A stretch of DNA of 64,000 nt from Adhaeribacter aquaticus DSM 16391 (GCF_000473365.1 NZ_KI421517.1:1013363-1077362), one strand, 5' to 3'; counted from the stretch's first letter, positions 1 to 10,011 are shown. Numbers and translations are program-made. The notes: generated from the letters alone by a model not told the origin.

Positions 1-235
1 GCTCGGTAGTATCTACCCGTACGACTACTAAGTTAGAACCTTGCGGAGCGGTGCCAATGGCCCGTACGCTCTTGATGCGGATGGGCTTCATGCCTTTGGC
101 ATAGCTTGGCACTGCTTGCTCTGCCTGGGCGCTGCTGCTGTTAAACAAGCCTAATACGCCGGCCCCGGCGCCCAAGCCCAGCTTCTTCAGCAGCTCCCGA
201 CGACTCTCTTGTACTTGCTGTTCCTCTTTGTTCAT
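1..235 (-). CDS. Enolase-superfamily (mandelate racemase-like) protein, N-terminal fragment
   Basis: The reverse strand encodes 78 residues from an ATG at 233-235 and runs off the left edge of the window. The N-terminus has a twin-arginine pattern (SRRELLKKLGLGAGAGVLG) followed by an Ala/Ser-rich cleavage region, so Tat export of a folded protein is likely. The mature part begins with PIRIKSVRAIGTAPQGSNL, which resembles the start of the capping domain of mandelate racemase/galactonate dehydratase-like enzymes. Those enzymes act on sugar acids with Mg2+. The catalytic barrel lies outside the window, so the substrate is unknown. The assignment rests on a short segment. Confidence 0.65.
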   Translation of the reverse strand, partial: MNKEEQQVQESRRELLKKLGLGAGAGVLGLFNSSSAQAEQAVPSYAKGMKPIRIKSVRAIGTAPQGSNLVVVRVDTTE

Positions 236-456
236 TCCTTTTGTCCTTTTTATTCTGGTGGATATACTGGATATTAAATAAGGCTTTAATTCTTACTTCC
301 TCACCTGCTTACTTTGTAGGGTAAATTGGTGCAAATTAGAATTACAGCTACTTCAATAATAGTAAATAAAATGAGGTTTGCCAAAAATAGCTGGTCTTCT
401 ATATTTGAAAAAGAGGAATCAACAAGGCAGGAAAACAAAACAAAAGCAATAATTAA

Positions 457-1632
457 TTACCGATTTAAGACCAGGCGAAAAGTGGTTCCCTTCCCTACTT
501 CAGACCATTTCACAAATAAACGGCCACGATGATAATTTTCTATAATTCGTTTTGCTAGCGCTAAGCCTAAACCCCAACCCCGCTTTTTAGTAGTATAACC
601 AGGTAAGAAAACATCGTTTACTTTAGTTTTCGGAATCCCTTTACCGGTATCTTTTATATCAATAGCTATGTTATTTTTCCCGGCAGAACATAAGGTCACA
701 TCTATACTTCCTCTGCCCTCCATAGCATCTATAGCATTCTTACAAATATTCTCAATCACCCATTCAAACAGCGGAATATTTACTTTAGCCTTTGTATCAG
801 GTGGAAATTCTGCTTTTACACTAAATGCCACTTTTTTAGAAACTCTATTTTGCAAGTAGCCAATGGCATTCTCTGTCACCTGCAGAATGTTTTCATCTTT
901 AAGCGCTGGCACTGAGCCAATATTTGAAAAACGTTCAGTTATAATTTCCAGGCGCCTTACATCCTTACCAAGTTCTTCCACAATAGGCTCATTGGTAAAT
1001 TTGGGGCTTACTTTCAAATACTCGTACCAGGCCATTAAAGATGACAAAGGCGTACCTAACTGATGGGCAGTTTCTTTGGCCAGCCCTACCCAAACCCGGT
1101 TTTGCTCTGCTTTACGAGAATAACTAAAAGCAAAATAAGCCATCAAAGAAAAGCAGGCCATCACCATAAGCTGCACATAAGGATAGTATCGTAATTGCGC
1201 TAGCAAATCAGAATCTTTATAGAAAATATAGCTCTTTGCATTTTTACCGTAATTAACGACAATGGGCGTATGCTGCTCCTTCATTTCTTCAATCTCCCGC
1301 CGGAGCAATATCTTTTTTCGCCGTTCAGAAATATTTGCCGGTAAATTCAGATTACTGTAACTCTCTACATTTTCATTGGCATCAGTCTGAATAACAGGTA
1401 CAGATTTATTTGCTCCAATAATTTCTTCCTGTATAAAAACCAGGTTATCATCGCTTTTGGAATTAATCATGTACCGCAAGCCATCAGCATAAATATCTAT
1501 TAATTGCTCTTCCCGCTCGGCAAGTTTTCCTACCAATATATTAGTATAGATAACAGTTGCTGCACCTATAATTAAGGCGACAACTAAAATAAGCAATTTT
1601 ACCCGGGATTTTTGCGAATATATTGGCAGCAT
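457..1632 (-). CDS. Membrane sensor histidine kinase
   Basis: This 391-residue protein has a transmembrane helix near residues 12-32, a periplasmic sensor region of about 115 residues, a second helix near 150-170, and a cytoplasmic kinase core. The H-box AKETAHQLGTPLSS puts the phospho-accepting histidine at 190. The N-box ENICKNAIDAM (294-304), DTGKG (328-332) and GWGLGLALAKRI (about 352) form the ATP-binding domain. No HAMP or PAS domain is evident. No response regulator gene lies beside it, so its partner is unknown. It probably belongs to the envelope-sensing HK group common in Bacteroidota. It is 221 bp upstream of the Tat-exported enolase-family gene on the same strand, but that gap makes a shared operon uncertain. 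Confidence 0.93.
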   Translation of the reverse strand: MLPIYSQKSRVKLLILVVALIIGAATVIYTNILVGKLAEREEQLIDIYADGLRYMINSKSDDNLVFIQEEIIGANKSVPVIQTDANENVESYSNLNLPANISERRKKILLRREIEEMKEQHTPIVVNYGKNAKSYIFYKDSDLLAQLRYYPYVQLMVMACFSLMAYFAFSYSRKAEQNRVWVGLAKETAHQLGTPLSSLMAWYEYLKVSPKFTNEPIVEELGKDVRRLEIITERFSNIGSVPALKDENILQVTENAIGYLQNRVSKKVAFSVKAEFPPDTKAKVNIPLFEWVIENICKNAIDAMEGRGSIDVTLCSAGKNNIAIDIKDTGKGIPKTKVNDVFLPGYTTKKRGWGLGLALAKRIIENYHRGRLFVKWSEVGKGTTFRLVLNR

Positions 1633-2091
1633 GTATATCAGAGAACAATAGCAAAGAAGCTACTGTATAAGGGCTTTTTTAATTTTACTTAATAACGGAC
1701 TTAGGTATAAAAGTATTCGAAAATTTTAAAATATAAAGCTTTATCCTAAAGATCATAAAGAGTTCTGCTCCTCTTCCCTCCCATTAATTTCCTGTTCCTT
1801 CTTCTAAATACACCATATTAATGTAGGTACATTATTTAAATATTTGTCAATTAGACATTTATTAAGAGTAAAACAGTAAAAAGTTTATTTTTTTATTTTT
1901 TTGCACTTATAGATATTAAAAATTTAAAACATTTTGAAAATCATTGGACTTTTTAAAATCAGCAGGGGGGCTTATTGTAAATTTGCCAATAAGAAATTAC
2001 AATTTTAGACCACTTTTGCAATTTTTTTAGCAAAGTACTTGTAGTTGAATCAAATTTTATTTTATCTTTAAACTATAATAATCCTATAGTA
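1633..2091. other. Intergenic region between divergent genes
   Basis: This AT-rich stretch of about 460 bp separates the divergent histidine kinase and ROK genes and must hold both promoters. TATCTTTA at 2063-2070 is close to the Bacteroidota -7 consensus TAnnTTTG and lies about 22 bp before the ROK start, but a well-spaced -33 element was not recognised. No coding sequence was seen. Confidence 0.5.
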
Positions 2092-3342
2092 ATGAGCTTA
2101 TTGTTCTTTAAAGACACCGCCCTAGAGGTGATGAATAATATAGAGAAGAAGAAGTATTTACAAAAAGTCAATATTATTAAACACCTATATATTGAAGGCG
2201 CCATGTCAAATGCTGACATATGCACCCGTTTTAATATTAGTGCACCCAAATCTGTAGGGCTTATTAATGAGCTCATTTCAGAGGGCTTGGTTCAAAAAGA
2301 AGGCAGAGGTCTTTCTATAGGAGGGCGCCGGCCTGATCTTTTTGGCCTGCAAAAGAATTCATTCTTTATTCTTTGCATAAACATTGACCGATATTGTGTT
2401 AAAGTTGGCTTGTTTAACAACAACAACTGCAACATTACAGGCATGAACAGCCATATTATTGAGCTGAACAAGGTAAAAACTTCTATAGAGGATATTTGTC
2501 AGTTTGCGAGTGAGGTAATAAAATCATCTGGCATAAATCAGGAAAGAATTATTGGTATTGGCGTAAGCATGCCGGGTTTAGTAGATACTACCGAGGGAAG
2601 AAGTTATACCTATCTTATTCCGGAGCGGGAATCGCTTAAACAAATTTTGGAAGCCCGGTTTCAAAAGCCTGTTTTTATTGAAAACGACACAAAAGTAGTA
2701 AGCCTGGCCGAACACCAGTTTGGTGTAGCACAAAAAAAGAATAATGTACTGGTAATAGCTATGTTTACAGGTACCGGCTTAGGTATCATCATAGATGGCA
2801 CCTTACGCCGGGGCTCCTGCGGGTTCGCTGGCGAATTTGGTCATATTCCACTTATTCCGGAAGGTCAGTTATGCCATTGCGGCAAACGCGGCTGCCTGGA
2901 AACAGTGGCTTCCGGCGGAGCCATGGTTCGTATGGCTTTAAAGGGTATCAAATCTGGCCAAAACACTATTTTAAACCAATTAAAGGACCAGGAAGGGGGA
3001 TTGATTACCCCACAATTAATTATTGATGCTGCTATTCAAGGCGATCAGTATGCAATAAACATTATATCGGAGGTTGGTACCAATTTGGGCAAAGGTATTG
3101 CTACGCTTGTTCAAATTTTTAACCCGGAATTAGTTGTTATAGCCGGCCCATTAACAGAAAAATTAACAGAGGTGCAGCATTACCTTACTACACCTATTCA
3201 ACATTCATTAAATATTTATTGTATGTCAAAGCTTCAGGAAAAAACACAAGTGGTTATTTCCGATTTAGGGGAAAATGCAAGCATGATTGGATTGGTTGCA
3301 CTAGTGATGGAGAATATCAATAAGATAAGCTTGCAAAATTAA
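2092..3342 (+). CDS. ROK-family transcriptional regulator (NagC/XylR type)
   Basis: The 416-residue protein has an N-terminal winged-helix DNA-binding domain (about residues 20-75, with MSNADICTRFNISAP as the recognition region) fused to a ROK sugar-kinase fold. The ROK zinc motif CHCGKRGCLE is intact at 261-270, preceded by GEFGH at 247-251, and the sugar-site ENDT is at 197-200. Such proteins are usually sugar-responsive repressors or activators. The gene sits 290 bp upstream of a SusC-SusD-glycan-binding operon on the same strand, so it is the probable regulator of that locus, with a mono- or disaccharide (perhaps an aminosugar) as effector. Control by ROK instead of SusR or a hybrid two-component system is less usual for such loci. 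A later ATG at codon 14 is possible, but the chosen start keeps the full N-terminal helix. Confidence 0.9.
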   Translation: MSLLFFKDTALEVMNNIEKKKYLQKVNIIKHLYIEGAMSNADICTRFNISAPKSVGLINELISEGLVQKEGRGLSIGGRRPDLFGLQKNSFFILCINIDRYCVKVGLFNNNNCNITGMNSHIIELNKVKTSIEDICQFASEVIKSSGINQERIIGIGVSMPGLVDTTEGRSYTYLIPERESLKQILEARFQKPVFIENDTKVVSLAEHQFGVAQKKNNVLVIAMFTGTGLGIIIDGTLRRGSCGFAGEFGHIPLIPEGQLCHCGKRGCLETVASGGAMVRMALKGIKSGQNTILNQLKDQEGGLITPQLIIDAAIQGDQYAINIISEVGTNLGKGIATLVQIFNPELVVIAGPLTEKLTEVQHYLTTPIQHSLNIYCMSKLQEKTQVVISDLGENASMIGLVALVMENINKISLQN

Positions 3343-3577
3343 TATCCCAATATTCAATTTTTACAATATTTATAAATTTCAAACCCATTAGTACCAATTA
3401 AATTCAAGTAAACATTTAAATTCTAATATTCTGAAGCAGCTACCAAACCGTGCTAGTAATTATAGCGCCATGGTCATTTCAGCCTAAAATTAACTTAAAT
3501 AAATTTTTAACTAAACCATTTGACTATGAAGAAATAACGGCCCTTTTTCCTTAACACTTAAACGAACACAACTAATA

Positions 3578-3637
3578 ATGAAACAAAAGCTTTATTTAGT
3601 TCTATTTAATTTTTCAACCTTCTATTATTTTACATGA
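3578..3637 (+). CDS. Possible 19-codon leader ORF overlapping the susC start
   Basis: An ATG at 3578 opens a 19-codon frame rich in Leu, Phe and Tyr (MKQKLYLVLFNFSTFYYFT). Its TGA (3635-3637) overlaps the SusC ATG (3634-3636) in an ATGA arrangement and lies in a different frame. Such an overlap could couple translation of the receptor gene to the leader. The hydrophobic, MKxK-like start could also be an ancient signal-peptide fragment. There is no evidence that it is translated. Confidence 0.3.
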   Translation: MKQKLYLVLFNFSTFYYFT

Positions 3638-6600
3638 AAAAATATTTACAGTTAATCATTCTTATACTGATCGCCGTGCAGAGTACGGTTTATGGTCAGG
3701 TTAAGAGCGTTACCGGAAGGGTAACCGGCTCTAATAACGAGGGGCTTCCAGGAGTAAGCATCCAGATAAAAGGTACTAATAGCGGTACCGTGTCAGACGT
3801 TGATGGTAAATTCTCCATCCAGGCCAAGAATACGGATATATTGGCAATTTCCTACATTGGTTACTTAAGCCAGGAAATTACAGTAGGTACCCGGACCAAC
3901 TTCAATGTTTCCTTAAAAGAAGATCAAAAAGTACTGAGCGAAGTAGTAGTAACCGGTTACGGTGAAATCAAACGGGCTAATGTTTCCAGCGCGCAAACTA
4001 CTATCAAAGCTGAGGAAATGCAGAAAACTGTTAACACCACCATTGAGCAGGCTATTCAGGGCCGTGCAGCTGGTGTGTACGTAACGCAGAACACTGGTCA
4101 GCCAGGTGGTGGTATTTCGGTAAATATCCGGGGTATCAACTCTATCAACGGAACCAATGAGCCGCTTTATGTAATTGACGGTGTGCAAATGCAGCCAGGT
4201 AACGTTGGTTTTGGTGCTACCAGCTCCAGCAACCCATTAGCCGGTTTAAACCCAGCTGATATTGAATCAATGGAAATTTTGCAAGGTCCTTCTGCAACGG
4301 CTATTTACGGTTCCAGAGGTACTAACGGGGTAGTTGTAATTTCTACCAAAAGAGGTAAATCTGGTGAAATGAAAGTTAATTATGGCTACCTGTATACCTT
4401 ACAGGACAAGCCAAAAACTTTACCGGTAATGAGCCTGCGGGAATATGCAACCATGACCAATGAAATGAGAGCATTAACCGGTGCTACTCCAAATGCTGAT
4501 TTCCAGGATCCATCTATCCTGGGCGAAGGAACCAACTGGCAAAATGCTTTATTTAAAAGAGCTCCTTTACAAAAGCATCAGTTAAGCTTAAGCGGCGGTA
4601 ACGAAAAAAGCCAGGTTTATTTGTCTGGTGAATATTTCAACCAGGAAGGTGTAGCCATAGGTTCTAAATTCGACCGATACTCTTTCCGGATAAACGTGGA
4701 TAACCAAGCCCGTAAGTGGTTAAAATTATCTACTAACTTAGCCGTAAACCAAACGAAAGACCGGTTATCTTCTACTCAGGAGAACGTAATTATTACCGCT
4801 TTACAAATGGCTCCTAACATTGCCGTAGTAAATCCAAACGGTTCTTGGGGTGGTGCAGATGAGTCGAATGGTGCCGCAGTTCAGTTTGCGCCATTAAACC
4901 CAATTGCATTAGCTAACATTGTACAAAACAACTTAACCAGAAGAGGTGTTATTGGTGGTTTAAATGCTGAAGTAAATATTATGAAAGGTTTAGTTGCCCG
5001 TACTTCCTTAAGTGGTAACGTGAACTTCTCTAACTCACATTATTTCACGCCTTCTTATACTATTGGTGGCCGTACAAACCCTACTGCTGATTTACAACAA
5101 GGCTCCAGCAACAATACTTACTGGAACTGGAACCAATTATTACAATACAATAGAAAAGTTGGTAAGCACGATATTGATGTAATGGCTAGCCATGAATCTC
5201 AAGCTTCTAATTACTACAACATTTCTGGTAGAAGACAAGGTTTCTTATCTAACGATTTACCAGTTCTTTCTTTAGGTAATGCTATTGGCCAGACTAACAA
5301 TAGTGGCCAAGGTGCATGGGCTATGGAGTCTTATTTAGGACGTGCTATTTATTCATTCAACGAGAAATATATCTTACAAGGTGCTATCAGAGCTGATGGT
5401 TCTGCAAACTTTGGTCCGGAAAACAAATGGGGTTATTTCCCTTCTGTATCTGCTGCATGGCGTGTTTCTCAGGAGCCGTTCATGAAGAACATTCCGGTAA
5501 TCAACGATTTCAAAATTCGTTATGAGACTGGTTTAACCGGTAACCAAGGTACTGGTGGTATTTACGCACCAATGAGAGCTATCCCTACTACCTGGGGTTC
5601 AGGTTTCGTAGTTAACCAATATGGTAACCCGAACTTACAGTGGGAATCTACTTTAACTAATAACATAGGTTTTAACATTAGCTTATTACAAAACCGCATT
5701 CAGTTAGAAGGTGATTTATACATCAAGAAAACCGACAACCTTTTAATGCAGGCCCCGCTACCGGATTACATGGGTGCTACAGGTAATGGTAGTATTGGTA
5801 AACCAACTGTAAACATTGGTGCTTTACAAAACAAGGGTTATGCCTTTAGCATTAACACGGTAAACATGGACCGCGATGGCTTTAAATGGAATACCAACTT
5901 TAACGTTTCTGGTTTCAGAGCTAAAGTAACTAAGTTCTTCACTGAAACGGCCATGGTTGAACGTTCTGCCTGGTTCATGAGCTACTTCACACAACGTTCA
6001 GTAGTTGGTCAAACGCCATGGTTATTCTATGGCTACACAGAAGATGGTATTTTCAAGAGTATTGAAGAAATTCAGAACAGCCCAGTACCAACCCGTAATG
6101 GTGTTAGATTACCAATCGATCAGGCTAATGGTGTTTGGGTAGGTGATACCAAATACAAAGACATTAACGGCGATGGTGTAATTGACGAAAGAGACCAATC
6201 ATTTATTGGTAACCCTTGGCCAAAAGCCACTTTCGGTATGACCAACTCTTTAGCTTACAAAGGTTTTGACTTTACTTTATTGTTAACTGGTTCTTATGGC
6301 AACGACGTGTTTAACTACGTACGTTTCGCAAACAGCCAGCCTAATAATATTAACTTAGGACGGAACTTAATGAAATCTACTTTTGATTATGCCAGAGTAG
6401 GTGGTGATGCTAATAACCCACAATTATTAAACCCTGGTACAGACGTTCCTCGGATCAGCAGCACAAACGTTAACGGTAACGGACAACGGATTACCAGCAA
6501 ATTTGTGGAAGATGGCTCTTACTTAAGAGTTAAAAACATCCAGTTAGGTTATAATTTACCAAACACACTTTTAGCCAGACAAAAAGCTGTACAAGGTGTT

Positions 6601-6777
6601 CGTTTAGCGGTAGGTGTTCAGAACATTTATACCTTCACTAAATACTCCGGATACGATCCAGAAGTAGGTGCTTATGTTGGTCGTGACGCACAAGTAAATT
6701 CTCAAACTATTGGTGCTGACTATGGTCGTTACCCACTTACTCCAATGTACACTTTCAGTTTAGGAGTTGATTTCTAA
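3634..6777 (+). CDS. SusC/RagA-family TonB-linked outer-membrane transporter
   Basis: The 1047-residue protein starts with a signal peptide that ends near residue 22 (VYGQ). A carboxypeptidase-regulatory-like beta-sandwich follows (about 24-97), then the TonB-dependent plug beginning at VVVTGYG (104-110), and a long 22-strand barrel ending in an aromatic residue (SLGVDF). Family members import oligosaccharides or peptides across the outer membrane together with a SusD lid, driven by TonB/ExbBD. The SusD gene starts 19 bp downstream. Length and architecture are typical. The absence of nearby hydrolases means the substrate cannot be read from context. Confidence 0.97.
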   Translation: MKKYLQLIILILIAVQSTVYGQVKSVTGRVTGSNNEGLPGVSIQIKGTNSGTVSDVDGKFSIQAKNTDILAISYIGYLSQEITVGTRTNFNVSLKEDQKVLSEVVVTGYGEIKRANVSSAQTTIKAEEMQKTVNTTIEQAIQGRAAGVYVTQNTGQPGGGISVNIRGINSINGTNEPLYVIDGVQMQPGNVGFGATSSSNPLAGLNPADIESMEILQGPSATAIYGSRGTNGVVVISTKRGKSGEMKVNYGYLYTLQDKPKTLPVMSLREYATMTNEMRALTGATPNADFQDPSILGEGTNWQNALFKRAPLQKHQLSLSGGNEKSQVYLSGEYFNQEGVAIGSKFDRYSFRINVDNQARKWLKLSTNLAVNQTKDRLSSTQENVIITALQMAPNIAVVNPNGSWGGADESNGAAVQFAPLNPIALANIVQNNLTRRGVIGGLNAEVNIMKGLVARTSLSGNVNFSNSHYFTPSYTIGGRTNPTADLQQGSSNNTYWNWNQLLQYNRKVGKHDIDVMASHESQASNYYNISGRRQGFLSNDLPVLSLGNAIGQTNNSGQGAWAMESYLGRAIYSFNEKYILQGAIRADGSANFGPENKWGYFPSVSAAWRVSQEPFMKNIPVINDFKIRYETGLTGNQGTGGIYAPMRAIPTTWGSGFVVNQYGNPNLQWESTLTNNIGFNISLLQNRIQLEGDLYIKKTDNLLMQAPLPDYMGATGNGSIGKPTVNIGALQNKGYAFSINTVNMDRDGFKWNTNFNVSGFRAKVTKFFTETAMVERSAWFMSYFTQRSVVGQTPWLFYGYTEDGIFKSIEEIQNSPVPTRNGVRLPIDQANGVWVGDTKYKDINGDGVIDERDQSFIGNPWPKATFGMTNSLAYKGFDFTLLLTGSYGNDVFNYVRFANSQPNNINLGRNLMKSTFDYARVGGDANNPQLLNPGTDVPRISSTNVNGNGQRITSKFVEDGSYLRVKNIQLGYNLPNTLLARQKAVQGVRLAVGVQNIYTFTKYSGYDPEVGAYVGRDAQVNSQTIGADYGRYPLTPMYTFSLGVDF

Positions 6778-6796
6778 TTATTAATAGTTTCTTAAG

Positions 6797-8452
6797 ATGA
6801 TAAAAATTAATTATAAAAAATATGCGGCTGGTCTAATGTTATTAGGCCTGTTCTCAAGCTGCAAAGAGGAATTCCTGGATCGTCCGCCTCAGGACCTGAT
6901 CGTGGATGCGAACTACTATAAAACAACTGACCAGGTATTAATGGCTACAGCGCCTTTATACAGCGCAGTTTGGTTTGGATACAACGACAAAGCTGCTGTA
7001 GGTATTGGTGATGGCCGGGGTGGGGTATTCTTCTCACCTTCTTACGAAATGGAACACGTTCGTTTGGCTAGTTCATCTACTCAGGAATCTGTAAACGGTG
7101 CCTGGCAGTCTTTCTTCAACATTGTTGGTCAAGCAAATGCGGTTCTTATCAACGTAGAAAAGCATGCCGGACCTGCTGTACCAGAAAATATTAAGCAGCA
7201 TGCCATGGGCGAAGCCCGGTTCTTCAGAGGCTTGGCTTATTCTTATTTAGTACAAAACTGGGGCGAAGTGCCTATTATTGCTAACAACCAGGCTTTACTT
7301 ACTGATACTTCAGTTACCCGTAACAATATTCCTGATGTATGGGAATTCGTTATCCGGGATTTAAGATTCGCAACTAAAGTTTTACCTGCGGCTCCGGTAC
7401 AAAAAGGTCGTTTAACTAAAACTTCTGCGCAAGCTATGTTGGCCAGAATGTTTTTAACCCGGGCTGGGGTAGGTTCTCCAGGAACGCGTCGTCAGTCAGA
7501 CCTGGATAGTGCTGCTTATTATGCTAAGACAGCCATGACTGGTCCTTACAGACTATTGCCTAACTACGAAGACCTGTTCTTAACGAAGAACAACTTTAAT
7601 GATGAAACAGTAGCTGCTTTACAATGGGTATACAATGGTGGTAACACGTACTGGGGTGCTCAAAATACCCAGCAGGCTTATATGGCTTTCAGTGCAAGCA
7701 TCACTGGTTTCGGTGATGGCTGGGGACAAGATCATGGTGCTACCATGGACATCTTACAGACTTACGAGCCAGGTGACAAACGCAGAAAAGCTACCTTCAT
7801 GTTCCCAGGCGATACTTACTCTTATATTACAGAAGAAGTAAATGATCCGACCAGAGCAGGTGCAAAAATCAAGAGACCGCTTCAGGTAGTTACTGATAAT
7901 AACGGTACAGAGGATTTTAAATCACGGGCTAACATTAAAAAATACGTAGTTGGTCGTCCGGAAGATAACGATGGTCGCGTAGTACAAATGGGTACCGAAA
8001 TCCAGACTTACTTGATGCGTTATGCTGAAATACTTCTAATTTATGCTGAAGCTAAATTAGGCAACGCTGCTTCTACTTCAGATCCAGAAGCGTTGGCAGC
8101 ATTCAATGCCGTACGTGTAAGAGCTGGTTTACCAACGAAATCTTCCATTACCTGGGAAGATATTTACAAAGAGAGACGTACCGAGTTAGCTATGGAAGGC
8201 CAGGCATGGTACGACATTGTTCGCTTACACTATTATAACCCGCAACTGGCTTATGATAAGTTAAAAGCTCAGGATAGAGGAACTTACCGGATTTATCCGG
8301 ATAAAAAAGTAAATGCTACTTCCTGGACAATAGAATCTGTAGCGCCAGCTTATTATACGGTTGATAAAAACAGCTTCTATGTGCCTTATCCGGCCGCAGA
8401 ACTTAGCCGTGCTCCTAACCTGAGAAAAGCTCCGGTTCCCTATAAGTTTTAA
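6797..8452 (+). CDS. SusD/RagB-family surface nutrient-binding lipoprotein
   Basis: The 551-residue protein has a lipoprotein signal with the lipid-accepting cysteine at residue 22 (GLFSSCKEEFLDRPPQD). The SusD N-terminal domain and TPR-like helices follow (for example GEARFFRGLAYSYLVQNWGEVPII), and the typical C-terminal segment contains FNAVRVRAGLP and ERRTELAMEGQAWYDIVRL. SusD proteins form the hinged lid over the SusC barrel and capture the glycan at the cell surface. The gene is 19 bp after susC and 61 bp before the glycan-binding lipoprotein gene, so the three probably form one operon. Confidence 0.97.
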   Translation: MIKINYKKYAAGLMLLGLFSSCKEEFLDRPPQDLIVDANYYKTTDQVLMATAPLYSAVWFGYNDKAAVGIGDGRGGVFFSPSYEMEHVRLASSSTQESVNGAWQSFFNIVGQANAVLINVEKHAGPAVPENIKQHAMGEARFFRGLAYSYLVQNWGEVPIIANNQALLTDTSVTRNNIPDVWEFVIRDLRFATKVLPAAPVQKGRLTKTSAQAMLARMFLTRAGVGSPGTRRQSDLDSAAYYAKTAMTGPYRLLPNYEDLFLTKNNFNDETVAALQWVYNGGNTYWGAQNTQQAYMAFSASITGFGDGWGQDHGATMDILQTYEPGDKRRKATFMFPGDTYSYITEEVNDPTRAGAKIKRPLQVVTDNNGTEDFKSRANIKKYVVGRPEDNDGRVVQMGTEIQTYLMRYAEILLIYAEAKLGNAASTSDPEALAAFNAVRVRAGLPTKSSITWEDIYKERRTELAMEGQAWYDIVRLHYYNPQLAYDKLKAQDRGTYRIYPDKKVNATSWTIESVAPAYYTVDKNSFYVPYPAAELSRAPNLRKAPVPYKF

Positions 8453-8513
8453 TTAAGGTTCAATTACCTGTCTGTCCGGAGTAAATCCGGACAGACAGAT
8501 AAAAAAATATTTT

Positions 8514-9767
8514 ATGAAGAAAAATACTTTTAACTCAATAAAACAAAAAAGCTTTCTGCTACTAGCTTTAGTAGTAGGATCGCTATATGCTTGTAAGGAG
8601 GAAGATCCTACTGCCCCGCTTGAAGCCAAAGCAGCTCCAGTTATAGAAGCTATTCGTACTACTAACCCAGACAAGGCCGATAGTACTTTTACACAATCTA
8701 CCTTAGGATCAACTATTGTCATCAAAGGTCAGAACCTGGCAGAAGCCCAATACGTGTCTTTCAACGGACAAAAGGCTTCTTTAAACCCGGTATATGCTTC
8801 TAATAACTACCTGATAATCCGTATTCCGGAACAAACACCAACTGTTGCTACTGCAAGCAGCGTTCCGGATGAACTGAAAGTAGGAAACTCTAAAGGGGAA
8901 GCAACTTATAAGTTTAAAGTACTACCTCCTGCTCCAGTTGTTCAAGCTATCAGCAATGAATCAGCAAAACCTGGGCAAACCATAACGCTTTATGGCCAAT
9001 ACTTCTACTTTGTAAAAGATGTAACTTTCCCAGGCGGTGTTAAAGGAACTAACGTTTCAGCGGCGGCAAACGGTTTATCATTAAACGTTACTGTTCCAGC
9101 TGGTGTAGATCCTACTAAAGGAGATGTAATTGTAACTTCTGAGAGTGGTAGATCAGTAGCTTCAGCCAAAACTAAGCTTTATAGCTATGGTATGGTTGGT
9201 AACTTCGATGATAAAAACCCATTTGGTTGGGGTATTCCTGCTGCTGCTAACATTACTACTTCAGCGCCAGGCATCACTGCCCTGGATGGCAAATTTGGTT
9301 TAATTAGCATGGCACTGCCAGGTAATTGGGGCTGGGCCAACGAAAAGGTTATTAACTTAGCAGACTATAGCGGCGGCCAGATTTTCCCTACTGAGCCAGC
9401 ATCTCATTATAACGCTAATGACCCGATTGCCAACTACGAAGCCAGAATGGAAGTTGCCGTTTCTAATACAGATTTAAAAGGACTGCAATTACAGGTAATG
9501 ACGCAGGAAGCTACTGATAAAGAACTTACTGCCAACGTTAATTTAGCAGACTTTGTACGTAGCACTGATGGCAAATGGTATACTGTTGCTGTGCCTTTAG
9601 CAAATTTGGCTAACGGGAGCACTAAACTGGCTAAATACGGTGACTTTTTAAAAGGTAATAAAACTGGTATCAGACACTACCGTGCAGTTATTGTTAACAC
9701 TAATGCAGCTGATGTACCAGCCACTATTGCTATTGATAACATGCGTATAGTAAATATTACAAAATAA
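8514..9767 (+). CDS. Surface glycan-binding lipoprotein with IPT/TIG domains
   Basis: The 417-residue protein has a lipoprotein signal peptide with cysteine at 27 (VGSLYACKEED). At least two immunoglobulin-like IPT/TIG domains follow (about 45-140 and 140-225, each with a GQ-type turn such as KPGQTITLYGQYF). The C-terminal module of about 190 residues, rich in Gly, Trp and Asn, resembles the glycan-binding domain of SGBP-B/SusE-position proteins. Its position directly after SusD supports a role in holding polysaccharide at the cell surface. It ends the operon: a strong terminator begins 26 bp after its stop. The ligand is not known. Confidence 0.85.
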   Translation: MKKNTFNSIKQKSFLLLALVVGSLYACKEEDPTAPLEAKAAPVIEAIRTTNPDKADSTFTQSTLGSTIVIKGQNLAEAQYVSFNGQKASLNPVYASNNYLIIRIPEQTPTVATASSVPDELKVGNSKGEATYKFKVLPPAPVVQAISNESAKPGQTITLYGQYFYFVKDVTFPGGVKGTNVSAAANGLSLNVTVPAGVDPTKGDVIVTSESGRSVASAKTKLYSYGMVGNFDDKNPFGWGIPAAANITTSAPGITALDGKFGLISMALPGNWGWANEKVINLADYSGGQIFPTEPASHYNANDPIANYEARMEVAVSNTDLKGLQLQVMTQEATDKELTANVNLADFVRSTDGKWYTVAVPLANLANGSTKLAKYGDFLKGNKTGIRHYRAVIVNTNAADVPATIAIDNMRIVNITK

Positions 9768-9793
9768 CATCCTCCTAATTTTAGGTTAACAAT

Positions 9794-9830
9794 AAAAATG
9801 GCAAGTATAAATACTTGCCATTTTTATTTT
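9794..9830 (+). terminator. Intrinsic terminator of the SusCD operon
   Basis: A perfect 15-bp inverted repeat (9794-9808 with 9811-9825, core ATGGCAAGTAT) has a tiny loop and is followed by a T-rich tract. It lies directly after the last gene of the operon. Confidence 0.85.
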
Positions 9831-9949
9831 CAGCTATTGCAAACCCACAAGAAACAACTTACTAAAAACTGATTAGAGTATACATTTAAGCCTCTAATTA
9901 CCTAATGCCTTACCTAAAAAGTAAACTTTACTAGTATTTCCAGTTTTGG

Positions 9950-9990
9950 TGTAAGTACCCCCTTTTTCGGACAGCCTAAAGTAGACTTTT
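9950..9990. repeat. Left terminal inverted repeat of the IS3 element (orfB end)
   Basis: The end begins TGTAAGTACCCC and contains CGGACAG and AAAGTAGAC. These match the right end with a few mismatches and a one-base gap. Confidence 0.85.
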
Positions 9991-10011
9991 CTATCTTAAC
10001 TACTACTATAA

